A DNA stretch of 64,000 nt from Ilyonectria destructans. Taxonomy: Eukaryota; Ascomycota; Sordariomycetes; Hypocreales; Nectriaceae. Under the pieces are notes generated by a model. It was given only the letters and a program-made list of their open reading frames with translations, was not told where the DNA came from and did not search any database. The stretch covers positions 7,254,001 to 7,318,000 of the forward strand of contig JAHEWK010000001.1 of the NCBI GenBank assembly GCA_020740775.1, given 5' to 3'. The position numbers and the translations under genes were made by a program. This document shows, one piece after another, positions 1 to 10,640 of the stretch (position 1 is its first letter; the number at the start of each line of letters is the position of its first letter).

Positions 1-985
1 CCGCTGGCAAGGCTTCAATGAGGCCTGCGGCAGCCCGATACCAGATGGGGTGGAAGACGGAGGTGAGACAAAGATCGTGACGTCAGTCGAACTAGACTCA
101 AATAAATCTCTCAAAGTAATGGCAACAAATTCATTGACTCCGACAACAAGCCTCGAGCTCTCTGGGTCTCTCTGACTTCTAGGAAAAATCTCAATAAAAG
201 GAAAACGTGACGTCCCCTTTTTAACCCCCGAGATGTCTCAGCTAGCGACCAGCTAGCCGAATTGCCCCTGACCGCCCGTGACAGTATACGTATGTACGTA
301 CGTACTGTATTTTAGCCATAGTACATACATACAATGGGGTTGTACATACAAATACGTACCAAACAAATTTCCCCCTTCCATCTTAGGCTATACTGGTAGT
401 AGGATTCTCACAGTCCTGTTCTTCTACCATTCTAGCCTCAAAGCTCTGATTCCACCTCAGTGTCAACCCTTAATATATCACCAGTCGACTGTAATACACC
501 CTGCCACTCAAAATCTCCATTGGTAGAGGCCATCACGCCATGCATGCAGACCTTCTTGCCCTGCGCATATCAGACAGGATGGATGAGTGGGAACAGCTTG
601 GTGACGATGAAAGATCTTATCCTCTATCTAAAAGAGGGCTCGCGGCGGCTCTATATAAAAAGGTGCCCTCATCGTCATAGGAGCTACGATAAGGTTTTCT
701 AAAGCCCGGATCCCTTGGATCGGCGTCTTCGAGACTGGCTTGCTGGAGACCCGGGTTTTTGAGACCGGGCTGCAGTCTCAGCAGCTGATAGATAGGGCAT
801 ACGGCTTTCCCAGCATACCTATTCCGTCTGACAGCGCGTTTACAAATAACTCAAGATATAAATCTTCGAGTTCTAGCCAGTCTTCTCCTTAAGATCCACC
901 GCTTTTTATAGGCGTACTTCTGATTCTTAAGGCAAATTAATATTCAGTTATCTATAAATATAAAGATTTATCTATTAGTATATAT
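1..985. other. No recognisable gene; flank of the integrase transposon
   Basis: I see no convincing coding region here. Open frames are short, lack introns or family motifs and begin with non-ATG codons. Short GTAC/GTACATAC-rich stretches lie at about 288-345. From about 890 the DNA becomes AT-rich and continues into the left terminal repeat of the neighbouring transposon. Confidence 0.5.
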
Positions 986-1438
986 GTGAACGGCCTCTAG
1001 TAGCTGGATTCCAGCTATCTAGTCCAGGATGCTATTTATATAAAAGATGAAGAAGAAAGAAAGAAGTTCCCAAATGCCCCTGAGCTGTGGAACGATTTCC
1101 CGTCCTTGGCGCGCACGAGCCTCGTACGTCTTGCGGCACAGCCGCAAGGATATGGGCCCTGGCCCGTGACAATATATAGATATAAGCTGATTTTAAGCCT
1201 TTATATATATAAAACTAATAGTAGAGAAATTGTATTTTAAATGTATAAAGTCTATAAGAATATTTATTATTTTACAGCTATTTTAATTAAAATTAAGCTT
1301 TAATTAAAGAGATATTAAGTTATAGTTTTCCGACCTTTAGGGATATAGGTTATTTAATTAAATCCTTACAGCTACTCGTGTCACGGGCCAGGGCCCATAT
1401 CTACGGCAAGCTATAGGGGTCACTGTTGCAAAACCTCC
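986..1438 (+). repeat. Left terminal inverted repeat, interrupted by a MITE
   Basis: Segments 986-1152 and 1400-1438 together pair in inverted orientation with 10182-10008 followed by 6547-6513. The outer 167 bp are nearly identical to the other arm. The inner part, around TAGGGGTCACTGTTGCAAAA, differs at several sites. Confidence 0.8.
1153..1397. mobile_element. 245-bp Tc1/mariner-type MITE with TA target duplication
   Basis: The two ends are perfect inverted repeats of TGGGCCCTGGCCCGTGAC at 1153-1170 and 1380-1397. TA dinucleotides flank them at 1151-1152 and 1398-1399. The interior is AT-rich and has no coding potential. The other arm of the host transposon shows the uninterrupted sequence GGATATGTACGG, which confirms insertion at a TA site. 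Confidence 0.85.
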
Positions 1439-1636
1439 AAAATCACCACGCAGGTGCCAAATTAGATTAGAGACATATTCGTGCTGACCCGCAGTACATT
1501 GGCCTAGGTACCTCAGCTTGAATTTCTTAATTTTTACGAAGTAACAGGGAAGATACAGTCGCCGCAGCGAGCCCGCAGCGGACCAGCAGATTGCATTTCT
1601 ATTCTGTTTAAAGCGGCATTAAGCTTATGCCCCTTC

Positions 1637-2800
1637 TCAATTATCCTCATCCTCCTCTTTATCATCTTCGGCTTGCTGAATGAACTGCTAAATATTGAGT
1701 TAGTAGTTGCATTACATCTGTTGATTTAATCACACTTATAACCCAGAGCCAAGCAGCTCCAGCGATAGCCTCCAACGCTATAACCTTTCTCTCCTCGAGA
1801 CTCTTCTCTAATACCTCCCCAAACGAATCTAAAGCAGGAGCTGATACTGGAGCGGCAGGAGGAGCAGCACCACTACCGCAAGCTCGTAACTGCTATGCAG
1901 CGTGCAGCATAGCAGCGCGCCAGGTATAATCCAGGTCGTCATTCACGCCACTAAACTGCCGGTTCAGGTCCCAAAAGGCACGCACAGCAGTATAAGCTGC
2001 AGCGGGGACCTAGCAACGCAGATTGGTCAGTAGCTTATTACCTGGCAGAGCAGAGATATCTTACCGGCCTGTATATGTAGCCGGTCTTTGCGCAGTCCCA
2101 GCACGCAGCACCTGTATCTACTCCGTGTATGTCAGTATAGGAGGTATATAGCCTTAGGAAACCAAGCATACTGTCTTGAGAGGCATATTTATGGCTGGGA
2201 GCCCTTGTGGCGCGGGTGACGGAGGGCCGGCACGGGAAGTGACGCACCGAACCACGGGGAGGGGCCTTCTTCATCTGCTTCTTCTTCTGCTCGGACAGGC
2301 AAGTTAGTATCCATCGCTTCGCATAAGGACTTACTGGATCGTACAGTAATCTTCGCCGCGGGTTTGCAGATACTGGGTTGGATCAATTTTCTGCTCCCCT
2401 TCACTGGGGCGTTCCGGCTGCAAGAGTCCCCATCTGTCGTGCCAGCAGTCATGGTCTCACTTACGACGACTGTATCGCCTGTGGACATGGCGCCGTCGTT
2501 GGCCACGAGACTTTCCACGGATATGATAATACAAAAGGGAAGGTGGAACAGGGTTGGAAGGAATCTAGATTCTGTAGATATTTGGTCCTGCCCCTGGTTT
2601 GGTGGGGTTCCACCAATCAGCAACTTAACGCGAAGCCCCTCCGGGTCAGTCACCACTTCAGGCCAGCTGCAAAACCGCTGCGGACCAGTGCGGCAAGCCA
2701 GCCTCGCCTCATCACACACTTTTCTGGCTGTCAGGACGAAGCAGATCGTCCACACTCTTTCGACCTCACCGCGCAAACATAGCACGTCCGCCCAACCCAA
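1637..2800 (-). pseudogene. Degenerate accessory gene of the integrase transposon, unknown function
   Basis: On the minus strand a coding-like trail runs from about 2800 to a stop at 1637-1639. The downstream part reads as a helical segment (about 2030-1760) with motifs such as FWDLNRQFSGVNDDLDYTW and ALEAIAGAAWLWV, interrupted by TAG codons. A short intron with a CTAAC branch site near 1690 appears to join this to an acidic tail ending QQAEDDKEEDEDN. The upstream part has scattered cysteines (CYVCAVRSKECGR) in a different frame, so at least one frameshift is present. I do not recognise the family. It lies back to back with the integrase gene inside the same element, so it is probably an element-encoded partner rather than a host gene. 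The exact 5' end is uncertain because both strands are open near 2800-2960. Confidence 0.4.
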
Positions 2801-2940
2801 TCGATAAATACCGCGACTGTATCACTCATCTCTACCTCAACAGCATCTCGCGAAGCAGGATTCAGTACAAGCTTCAGAAGCATCATCGCATCATCGTCAA
2901 TCTCAGCACAATCTCCCGCCGAATCGCAAGCTAGCATCTC

Positions 2941-4503
2941 CCACGCCAGCAAGCCCATACCAAAGAGAGTCCAGAGCTTATAGAGGCCACCCGCAACCTA
3001 ATATTCCGCGTTGGGCTTAGCGAGAAGCAGACATTAAGCGTTCTACAGAGACAGGGCTGGCCGATCACAAAACGAGGTCTGAAGCGTATCAGGCTTCACC
3101 CAGACCGCCGCTGGGTGCGCAGGCTTAATAGCGATAAGGAGCGCCTTGTGTTGCTGGAGAAGACAGAGAAGGTTATTATCGAAATAACACGACGTTCCAA
3201 TGACATTTCCGGATATAGCAAAAGCCTCCTACAGCCTTATCTTCGCCAGAAAAGGCAGTTCTGGGTACCAAGAGATCCTCTCTTTGCGATATATAAAATC
3301 ATATTCCCGAACGAGGTCGAGATCCAGAAAAGGATATTTCGGAGGAAGAAAGGACAGTTTCTTATCCCTAGTCCGAACTACCAGTAGTACATTATTAGCC
3401 ATAACAAGCTCAAGGCATACGGATTCAAGATATACGCTGCAATTGACGCCTACTCGCGCAATATTATCTGGTTTTATATTGGCCACTCTGCTACAACAGC
3501 TTTAAGCGTTCTGAAGCAGTACTTAGCCGCATGCGATACATACAGCTTCTGGCTATAGTATCTGCAGGCAGACAGAGGTAGCAAGACGCCGCTAATCGCT
3601 GCAGCTCATTGGAATTTTACTTTGGCGGCAGACAGACGGATGGAGTGGAACGGAAAGGTTTTCCAGTAAGGGAAGCGCCTAAAGGATTCCTATAAGGCCG
3701 CACCGAGCATAAAGAATATTAAGATCGAAAGTTGGTGGGAGCGTATGCTGTGTATCTTTCCGGCAGTGGGTGGACTACTTTGGGGAGCTTGCTAGGGATG
3801 GGGACTTCGACGGCGATATGCTGGAGGATCAGATTGCTATCTATGCCGTCTTCGAAGATATATTACGTTAAGAACTCTTCGACTTTGTGGAGGCGTGGAA
3901 CATTTATCGGATCCGCCTTCAGAAGAACCGTCTGTATGTGGTCCACGGTCAGCCCTGGATGAACTACTATTACCCGGACCCAGAGAAGGCATGCAACTGG
4001 GGGATCCCCATTAACCGCTCGATTCTAGAGGGACTGTACAGACTACTGGCTGATATCGATATTAGCAGTTGTTTGGAGCTACAGATAAAGGATTGGTGTC
4101 ACCAAGTTCTCGTCGAAATGGGCTACGATGATGTCGTCTACGGGACTCACCAGGAGCCAGATAAGCTGCGGCCTTTCAAGCGATTCTACCTGGGCCTTCG
4201 AGATAGAATCATTCAGCATATCGAAAGTGGCCGACAACCTATATTGGCATATCGCAAAGCGCCAACAGGGGGCGTTGCCGAATATGTAAGCCCTGCCGTT
4301 TCTCTGCAGGTTTACTAATCTAAATGCATATAGGAAGCATTGTACGACCGAGTAAATTAGGCTTTCCACAATGAACTTGGAGATGGGGAACCAGCAGAGC
4401 AACCACTTGTTGAACTAGGATATGAGGATGAAGAAGGGAACGATATGGAGGGAATAAGTGATGATGAGCAGGATGGCGAGACTTCAGATGAGGAAGCCGA
4501 GTA
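2941..4503 (+). pseudogene. rve-like integrase (DDE) pseudogene of the long-TIR transposon
   Basis: The conceptual product matches the fungal integrase-core family. An N-terminal helical segment (EATRNLIFRVGLSEKQTL, about 2983-3036) is followed by the catalytic core with YAAIDAYSRNIIWFYIGHS (first Asp, about 3433-3489), LQADRGSKT (second Asp, about 3565) and IESWWERM (Glu, about 3724). A C-terminal module then contains NIYRIRLQKNR and NWGIPINRS. A 48-nt intron (4286-4333, GTAAG donor, CTAAT branch, TAG acceptor) leads to a strongly acidic tail ending at the stop at 4501-4503. The gene is dead: in-frame TAG/TAA codons occur near 3385, 3556, 3667, 3871 and 4358, and there is a one-base frameshift at about 3750. 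All the stops could arise from CAG/CAA by C-to-T change, which fits RIP but does not prove it. It should have catalysed strand transfer of the element ends. Confidence 0.75.
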
Positions 4504-4696
4504 GTTAATCCTTCTTATTATGTCGGACAGCAAATGTTGCAGGGATCTTTGTCCCTTTGAAGCGTGTGGATTGTGCTGGTGGAAGCGCCTCATCGATATC
4601 AGTGCCGGGCAGTCGAGCTTGATTGCTATTAATGCTCTGAGCAATGAACTCTCGGGTTACCTGGTAGTGTTAGAATAGACTCTGCAATGAGGTGAT

Positions 4697-5887
4697 TTAG
4701 TCTCTTATGAACTCCGGGACCAAAATCTCCTCATCATCTCCCCCGTCCACTTTATCTCCGTCACCTGCTATACCTCCACTCCCCTTTTTGCCAGGGATGC
4801 CGTCAAACAATAGATTACGAAGTGGATCTTCCACTTCATAGAGGTCTGCTACATCTTTATGTACAATGATCTCCTTAACAATATCTTCAAGCTTATCATC
4901 CGTTGGGCTCTGGCGGGAGGCAGTCGGGACAGGCTCTTCCGGCTTCACCTTGATGTGTACCCCCTGCTTGACCTTGTACGTGTCCCCGGTGTGACTCTCC
5001 TTAACATATTCCTTCTGCTTGATGCGCTTTTTGCGCCGGGGCGCAGGACTTGGGTCTTCTTGCTTGATATTCTGTTTCTTTTCTTCCTTGACTGGCGTGG
5101 AGTATTCATCTGGCCTAAGCGGTATGACTGGCTCCTGCTTGTCGACTACATCCGTGGATATAAGGACGACTAGCACCTTCAACTGTCCTGCCTGATTGTT
5201 GCCGAAGTGCCCCGAGGCGAGCATACTCGATGGGGTTGTGTACTTGTCGGTGTTCGGAATGGTGACGATCTTCTTGCCAGAGAAACTCGAAGCGTAAGAA
5301 AGGCTCTATAGGTCTCTGTTCGTAAGATCGATTGTGGGCGGGAGCGGATGGAGATGGTCGAATAAAATTGCGGTGAATGAGGGCCAAGTCAGTAAATCTG
5401 CCGAGGAAAACTTGATTACTGTATCTTTTAGAGGCAGTACTGTCTCCGGAACCTCCACTGCAAGCCTATTGAAATACCTGGTCTCTAAGCTTACAAGCAG
5501 AAGACTTATATGTACCCACTGGTACCCCGTCTGCTGCCTTATAGGCTTTCTGGTACTGGTTTTTGTATCCTGAATGGCCCGACTGGCCGCTGACGTAACT
5601 GTCATGAAATGGGGATTGCCCGGCGCCTCAGGAGGAGATATGCGTGCTTGTGTATTCACCGGGCCGGGAGCAGACACTTCGTTGGGGAGCAGTTGAGCCG
5701 TGCGTCTAATGCTGATGAATGACACGGGTTTCGGTCTGTCACGCAGCAGCTGGCTTGCTGGACTGACTGGCCGTGGCGGGGAGTCCTCAACCTCCACTAC
5801 CTTGTTGTATGGGCCCGGAAGTGCTGGAGTTTGGACCTGGCTTGATGCTGGAGCCGAAAGGGGTTGGCTAAGCCGTAACGGCCGCAA
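4697..5887 (-). pseudogene. Unknown transposon-borne protein, one in-frame TAG in an otherwise open ~396-codon frame
   Basis: On the minus strand one frame is open from an ATG at 5887 to a stop at 4697, apart from a single TAG at 5306-5308. The first 193 residues are Pro/Ser-rich (PPRPVSPASQLL). They are followed after the stop by SLSYASSFSGKKIVTIPNTD and a second part rich in Lys and Glu (basic RRKKRIKQKEY, then acidic DGDKVDGGDDEEILVPEF). The low-complexity, charged composition suggests a disordered nucleic-acid- or protein-binding protein. I recognise no family. Its position inside the inverted repeats, tail to tail with the integrase, argues that it belongs to the element. A CAG-to-TAG change at the stop is the simplest explanation, so the copy may be recently inactivated. 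Confidence 0.5.
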
Positions 5888-6512
5888 TAATTCGCGCCAA
5901 CATACGTCGTAGTGAAGAGTTTATGATGTTTCGTTCCGGCTTGGATGCAATAGATATGCTCGGGGGGAATCTTTAGAGGGCTTATTTCGGTTGAAGAGAG
6001 GAGGTGAAAGTCGGAAAGGAGAGAAAGGGGTGAATCTGGTTTCCACTGAGGTTTTAATTTAACAAGAACAATTAATATTACCCTTTCCTATGGTGGATGA
6101 AGTCGCTAGACTTATTTGAGCAGGAGGTTACTGCGCTAATCCGCTGCAGACCAGGAGCGGGATTACTGCGGTGACCCTTTGTAGGCTCACCAAGCTGCTC
6201 CTCATCCGGAGGTCAAGATGAATGGATAACTAAGCGCTCGCGATTTCTAGAATATGTGCATTTTAATTGCGAAATAGCAAACGGCATTGGATTCGAGGCC
6301 AACTCAGATTGTCAGAACCATCTTCTGGATATATTTTGTGACTATTTTGGTAGTAGCAACGAGTCCACCATTTATCGACCGATGTGGTGAGCATGAAAGT
6401 CAATGGCCGAATGCCACCGCGCGAGCCCGCTGCTAGTCCGCGGTACATATCCCATGGCGTCCTAAAGTACCGAGATGACTAAGGAGTTGAGTGCCTAAAC
6501 CCAAAAGGAAAC
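5888..6512. other. Non-coding stretch between the accessory gene and the right terminal repeat
   Basis: I see no coding frame with family resemblance. The stretch presumably contains the promoter of the minus-strand gene that starts at 5887 and the subterminal DNA of the transposon. Confidence 0.4.
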
Positions 6513-6558
6513 GACCGGGGGTTTTGCAACAGTGCCCCCTATCGCCCACCGTACATAT

Positions 6559-9500
6559 GGGGCCTCCGTATCTTGGGACCAACGGTACGATCTTGAAATC
6601 TCTATATCTTCTCACTTCAAAGAGTTGTGCTGTGGTGGACTACCCTGCATCATGAGTGCCCTGGCGAGTGCGGGGACTGTAGTGGGGCTGCGGGGGCGCC
6701 TATCGACGCCAATAGGGCGCTGAGTCCTGAAACGCAAAATTGACGACTAAGGGAAGGAATCGAATAAAAGCAGCCGATATACAATAAGAATAACGACGAA
6801 CGCAAGAAAAATTGAAGTGGAATATGCAACCGATATAAGAAATGGAAATAGCAGCGATAGTACCGACAAGAGAGGAGCGACACTCTAGGGTATATTGGAA
6901 TTATTGGGCTAGTATTGCGCTGAGTTTTAAGGGATAAAGGAGGCGATTAAGGAGTAAAATGAAACTATCTGCAACCAGGAAGAGACTATCTGAGAGTTGA
7001 AGGAAGCAGTTAAGGGGCAGCTAAACTGTATACAAGATTTGAGCTAATAATTTGAGGATACTAAGCAGCAGATAGACTATAACCTAAAGTAAGTAAATAA
7101 GCTGCTTAAAGTTATTGTAGTGTGCGCTCTGGCTACCCCACTGGTTTTTTTTGCTGACGTTACGTATTTATCACCCTCGTCTAAGTCTAGCAATATGAGG
7201 ATGAATATCTCTAATAACACCTTAGTATTATCTTTGGTAAATGAGCTCTATTGTATAATTGATATATTACGGGTTGAAGAAGGGAATAGAGACTGCATAC
7301 AGATGGGACTAATCTGAAAAGCTATTAAAAAGCACCCGGCGAAGATGGCCTCCCGGCGATGGTGTGGAGATAACTCTGGCCGGTGGTAAAGTACCGGGTG
7401 TTGGCTCTCTTTGATGCGTCGCTCAGAGACGGCATAGTGCCTCGCCAATGGAGAAGTGCGAAAATCATCCCGCTGAAGAAGCCGGACAAGGGAGACTACA
7501 CGGTAGCGAAGGCGTGGCGACCGATATCGCTTTTGTCAACCCTTGGTAAAATAATGGAAGCCGTCGTCGCTGAGCGCATCTCCTACGCAGTAGAGACTTA
7601 CGGGCTCCTGCCCGCAAACTACTTCGGGGCGAGGAAGCGACGGTCGGCCGAACAAGCGCTCCTGCTCCTGCAGGAACAAATTTACAAGGCATGGAGAGCT
7701 CGCAAAGTGCTCAGCCTGATCAGTTTCGATGTTAAAGGCGCCTACAACGGAGTGTGCAAAGAGCGACTACTCGAGAGGATGAAGGCGAGAGGGATACCAG
7801 ACAGACTGGTCAGGTGGGTGGACGCCTTTTGCTCCGGGCGAACAGCCTCGATGGTGGTGAACGGGCACACGTCTGAGCAGCGAGAGTTACCCCAAGCAGG
7901 TCTCCCTCAGGGATCGCCACTGTCACCGGTCTCGTTCCTCTTCTTCAACGCAGATTTAGTGCAGAGAAGGATTAAGGCGGAAGGCAGCTCAATTGCATTC
8001 GTGGACGATTACTCGGCCTGGGTGACCGGCCCGACCGCAGAGGCAAACCGGGCAGGCATTCAGTCGATCATTAATCAAGCGCTCGAGTGGGAGAGACGCA
8101 GCGGTGCAACGTTTGAAGCGGACAAGACGACAGTTATCCACTTCACGCGAGTCGCCGTGCGCAATAGTGACAGGTCGTTTTGGATCAAAGAGAACGAGGT
8201 CAAGCCTAAAAACAGCGCAAAAATCCTGGGAGTGGTCATAGACGCAGGCTTGCGGTACCAGGAACACATAGCTAGAGCCGCCGCCAAGGGGCTCACCGCC
8301 GCCATGTGTCTGAGAAGGTTGAAAATGCTGTCTCCGAGGGTGGCGAGACAGTTATTCGTAGCGACAGTCGCGCCGGCAATGGACTATGCCTCCAACGTCT
8401 GGACGCACGCTCGCCGCGCAAGAGAAGCCGCCTGGCTGAATAAAGCGCAGTTAGTGGGAGCGCAGGCAATTACAGGAGCGTTCCGTACTGTCGTAACGGC
8501 AGTGGCCGAGGCCGAAGCCAGTATCCAAACAGTAGAGGAAAGATACAGATAAACCGCAATAAGATTTTATATTAACCTTCAGACCCTTCCGAAGATATAT
8601 CCGCTGGCAGCTTTGAAGAATAAGGCAAGTAAGCAATTTATATCACCAATGCAGAAGATTGTCTCGGCGGTGGAAAGGGTCCATACGGAGCGGATGGAGG
8701 TTATCCATAAGTATGCGTTGCCGCCATAGACCAGTCGCATCCCAGTGGTAGTCGAGGACGACCTAGCAAAGGCAGCCAAGGGACCAAACGACGTCGAGGG
8801 CATCATCATAGCAACGTCTAGCTCGAAGAAGGGCGGCATAGTAGGAATGGGAGGCGTCGCGCGCAACGCGACTCGCAACAGCGCAGGCGAGGTGGTTGCC
8901 AACTATTCCGTCACTCTCAGGCCCGGAGACGAGCAGAATCCGTACACAGCGGAACTGGCAGCAATAGCAATGGCGCTGGAGTGCACGCCGCCCAGGCTTC
9001 CTTTTCGGGACGTAACGGTCATGACGAGCAACCACTCGGCCGTGGAAGTGATCAGGAGGCCTCGGCAGCAATCCGGTTAATACACTATCCGTCAGATATA
9101 CGACCGCACTAAGTGCCTTCAGAAAAGAGGCTATTCTGTTAGAGTTATGTGGGTGCCGGCTAAGGCCGAAGGTTTTGCATTGGGACCGATAGCTAAGGCA
9201 GCAGCGCAGAGAGCTACCAAAGCAGAGTGTATAGTGGAGATACCGTCGTACCAAGCAAGGTCCACAACACTTCGACTGGCACTTATCCAACAACAGCAGT
9301 GTGGGCGGCTTCCGGAAGGCGTTGGACAGTACTTAAAGTGCATCGACAAGGCGCTGCCCGGCAAGCACACCCGTGCACTATACGACTCGCTGAAAAGAAA
9401 AGAATCGGACGTAATAGCCCAGCTTCGGACCGGGATGATGCAACTGAACAGTTATCTTTATAGGATAGGGGCAGCAGAATCGGACATATGCAATTGTGGA

Positions 9501-10007
9501 TAAGCAGCAGAGACGATTGAGTACTTCCTCTTTTGATGCAAAAAGTGGATAATATAACGGGAAGTTATATTTAAATACTTACGAATAAAGATTGGGAATT
9601 TGTCGTTCTTCTTAGGAGGAAAAGCTGCATCGGATAATAAAAAGTGGAAGCTAGATATACAGGCCGTACTTGCAACAATCAAATTTGCTATTGCGACAAA
9701 CAGGCTCGATGCAGACCTGCAGCTATCGGCAAACTAACCTCTAGCGGGCGATTATACTAACAAAAAGCAGCCTCAATTTTGGCAGACCGTGCTTCAGCTG
9801 CCGAGGATCGGATGCTGAATACTTACAGAATTTGGCCTTCAAGCAGGCCTGTTATGGAATAAGCAGCGACGAGGTTGAGCAGCAAGCGATGAGACGACGA
9901 TCCGTGGGGCTTGGGGTGTCAGGTACCAAATGTACTGAAGTGTGAACTAGATTGTGTCAAGGCCCTATAGGGACTTCCCTCCGGGCGAAATAAAATCCAT
10001 CCATCCA
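6559..10007 (+). mobile_element. Tad1-clade LINE retrotransposon, internally deleted, with 11-bp target duplication
   Basis: ACCGTACATAT occurs immediately before (6548-6558) and after (10008-10018) this 3449-bp segment. The segment ends with an AATAAAATCC stretch and short ATCC repeats, as Tad1-like elements do, and contains LINE reverse transcriptase and RNase H domains. About 760 bp of untranslated or ORF1-like DNA precede the reverse transcriptase. The endonuclease and most of ORF1 are missing, so the copy is internally deleted rather than simply 5' truncated. It landed in the right terminal repeat of the integrase transposon and is therefore younger than that element. Confidence 0.85.
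7323..9740 (+). pseudogene. LINE pol: reverse transcriptase, RNase H and zinc knuckle, with nonsense codons
   Basis: A single frame carries the whole domain chain without a frameshift. The reverse transcriptase starts at KAPGEDGLPAMVW (about 7329) and includes WRPISLLSTLGKIMEAVVA, SFDVKGAYNGV, LPQGSPLSPVSFLFFNADL and the catalytic FVDD (about 8002). The RNase H domain (about 8800-9070) includes NPYTAELAAIAMAL. The C-terminal part has LRTGMMQLNSYLYRIGAAES followed by a degenerate zinc knuckle (CNCG, about 9490). In-frame stops lie near 7371, 8550, 8727, 9078, 9500 and 9533, so no intact polyprotein is made. LINE pol normally copies element RNA at a nicked target; here the endonuclease is absent. 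The stops can all be explained by C-to-T changes, but this is true of any stop codon and is weak evidence for RIP. Confidence 0.85.
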
Positions 10008-10182
10008 ACCGTACATATCCTTGCGGCTGTGCCGCAAGACGTACGAGGCTAGTGCGCGCCAGGGACGGGAAATCGTTCCACAGCTCAGGGGCATTTGGGA
10101 ACTTCTTTCTTTCTTCTTCATCTTTCATGTAAATAGCATCCTGGACTAGATAGCTGGAATCCAGCTACTAGAGGCCGTTCAC

Positions 10183-10396
10183 AGATTCGACGATTTCCTA
10201 GCTAGATGTCTGTTTTAGACCCGTAGTCAGATCTCCATCTCCGTCCGAGGGAGGTTCACTGGTCCGCCAGCTGACGTGCGAGGCATTTCACTCGGCCGTT
10301 GTACTCTGTATCAGTGGTGACGGTAGTCATAGACTTGAAGTCCTTTATAAAAGCGCCAAACTTGGCAACAGATCTTCCGGAGGAAATGGCTCGCAT
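10183..10396. other. Right flank of the integrase transposon, no gene seen
   Basis: Ordinary-composition DNA resumes after the inverted repeat. No coding motif is recognised before the HeLo-like fragment that follows. Confidence 0.4.
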
Positions 10397-10640
10397 GTGC
10401 TAGATACCGGGTTCGAGGCTGCACAAGTTCGATTCGAGAAATGGGGTCGGCTCGTCGCTGTTGAAGAAACGATGCGATCGGAAGACAATCACCCTGCTCT
10501 CGACGACCGCGATATATCTGCGGCGGTACAGGATATTTTCCAGATCATAACTACTCTCTGTGATGCGAGCGACGCGTCCGTACACCGCACCAGTCGGGCC
10601 ATGACGCCGGGTGAGAAAAGCGACAGATGCCGAAAACAAA
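10397..10640 (+). pseudogene. Fragment resembling the N-terminal HeLo / prion-inhibition domain of fungal NLR-type proteins
   Basis: The translated stretch LDTGFEAAQVRFEKWG followed by HPALDDRDISAAVQDI and FQIITTLCDASDASVH resembles the helical HeLo-like domain found at the N-terminus of fungal NACHT/NLR and heterokaryon-incompatibility proteins. In those families the domain carries an RxxxWG motif and helices like these. Only about 80 residues are present. The frame has no proper upstream start (a TAG lies just 5'), and the resemblance fades after about 10640 although the frame stays open to 10825. This is a relic. The family assignment rests on motif memory only. Confidence 0.35.

Larger units (their letters stand above)
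986..10182. mobile_element. Integrase-type DNA transposon with ~208-bp terminal inverted repeats, carrying nested insertions
   Basis: The outermost bases GTGAACGGCCTCTAG (986 onward) recur as an exact inverted copy ending at 10182. The inverted match continues inward for about 208 bp once two later insertions are subtracted: a MITE at 1153-1397 in the left arm and a LINE at 6559-10007 in the right arm. The ancestral element would be about 5.5 kb. It carries a plus-strand integrase-core pseudogene (2941-4503) and two minus-strand coding relics (1637-2800 and 4697-5887). I see no unambiguous target duplication: the flanking tetranucleotides are ATAT and AGAT, so a decayed 4-bp duplication is possible but unproven. 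Superfamily is not assigned; the rve-like core recalls Ginger-type elements, but long terminal repeats and extra genes are unusual. Confidence 0.75.
6513..10182 (-). repeat. Right terminal inverted repeat, split by a LINE insertion
   Basis: Bases 6513-6547 and 10008-10182 are the two pieces of the right arm. They become contiguous and match the left arm in inverted orientation when 6559-10007 and one copy of the 11-bp target duplication are removed. Confidence 0.8.

Noticed and set aside
986..10182. Reading the 9.2-kb inverted-repeat unit as a Starship or Helitron
   Set aside because: No tyrosine recombinase (DUF3435 captain) or Rep/helicase is present, and Helitrons lack long terminal inverted repeats.
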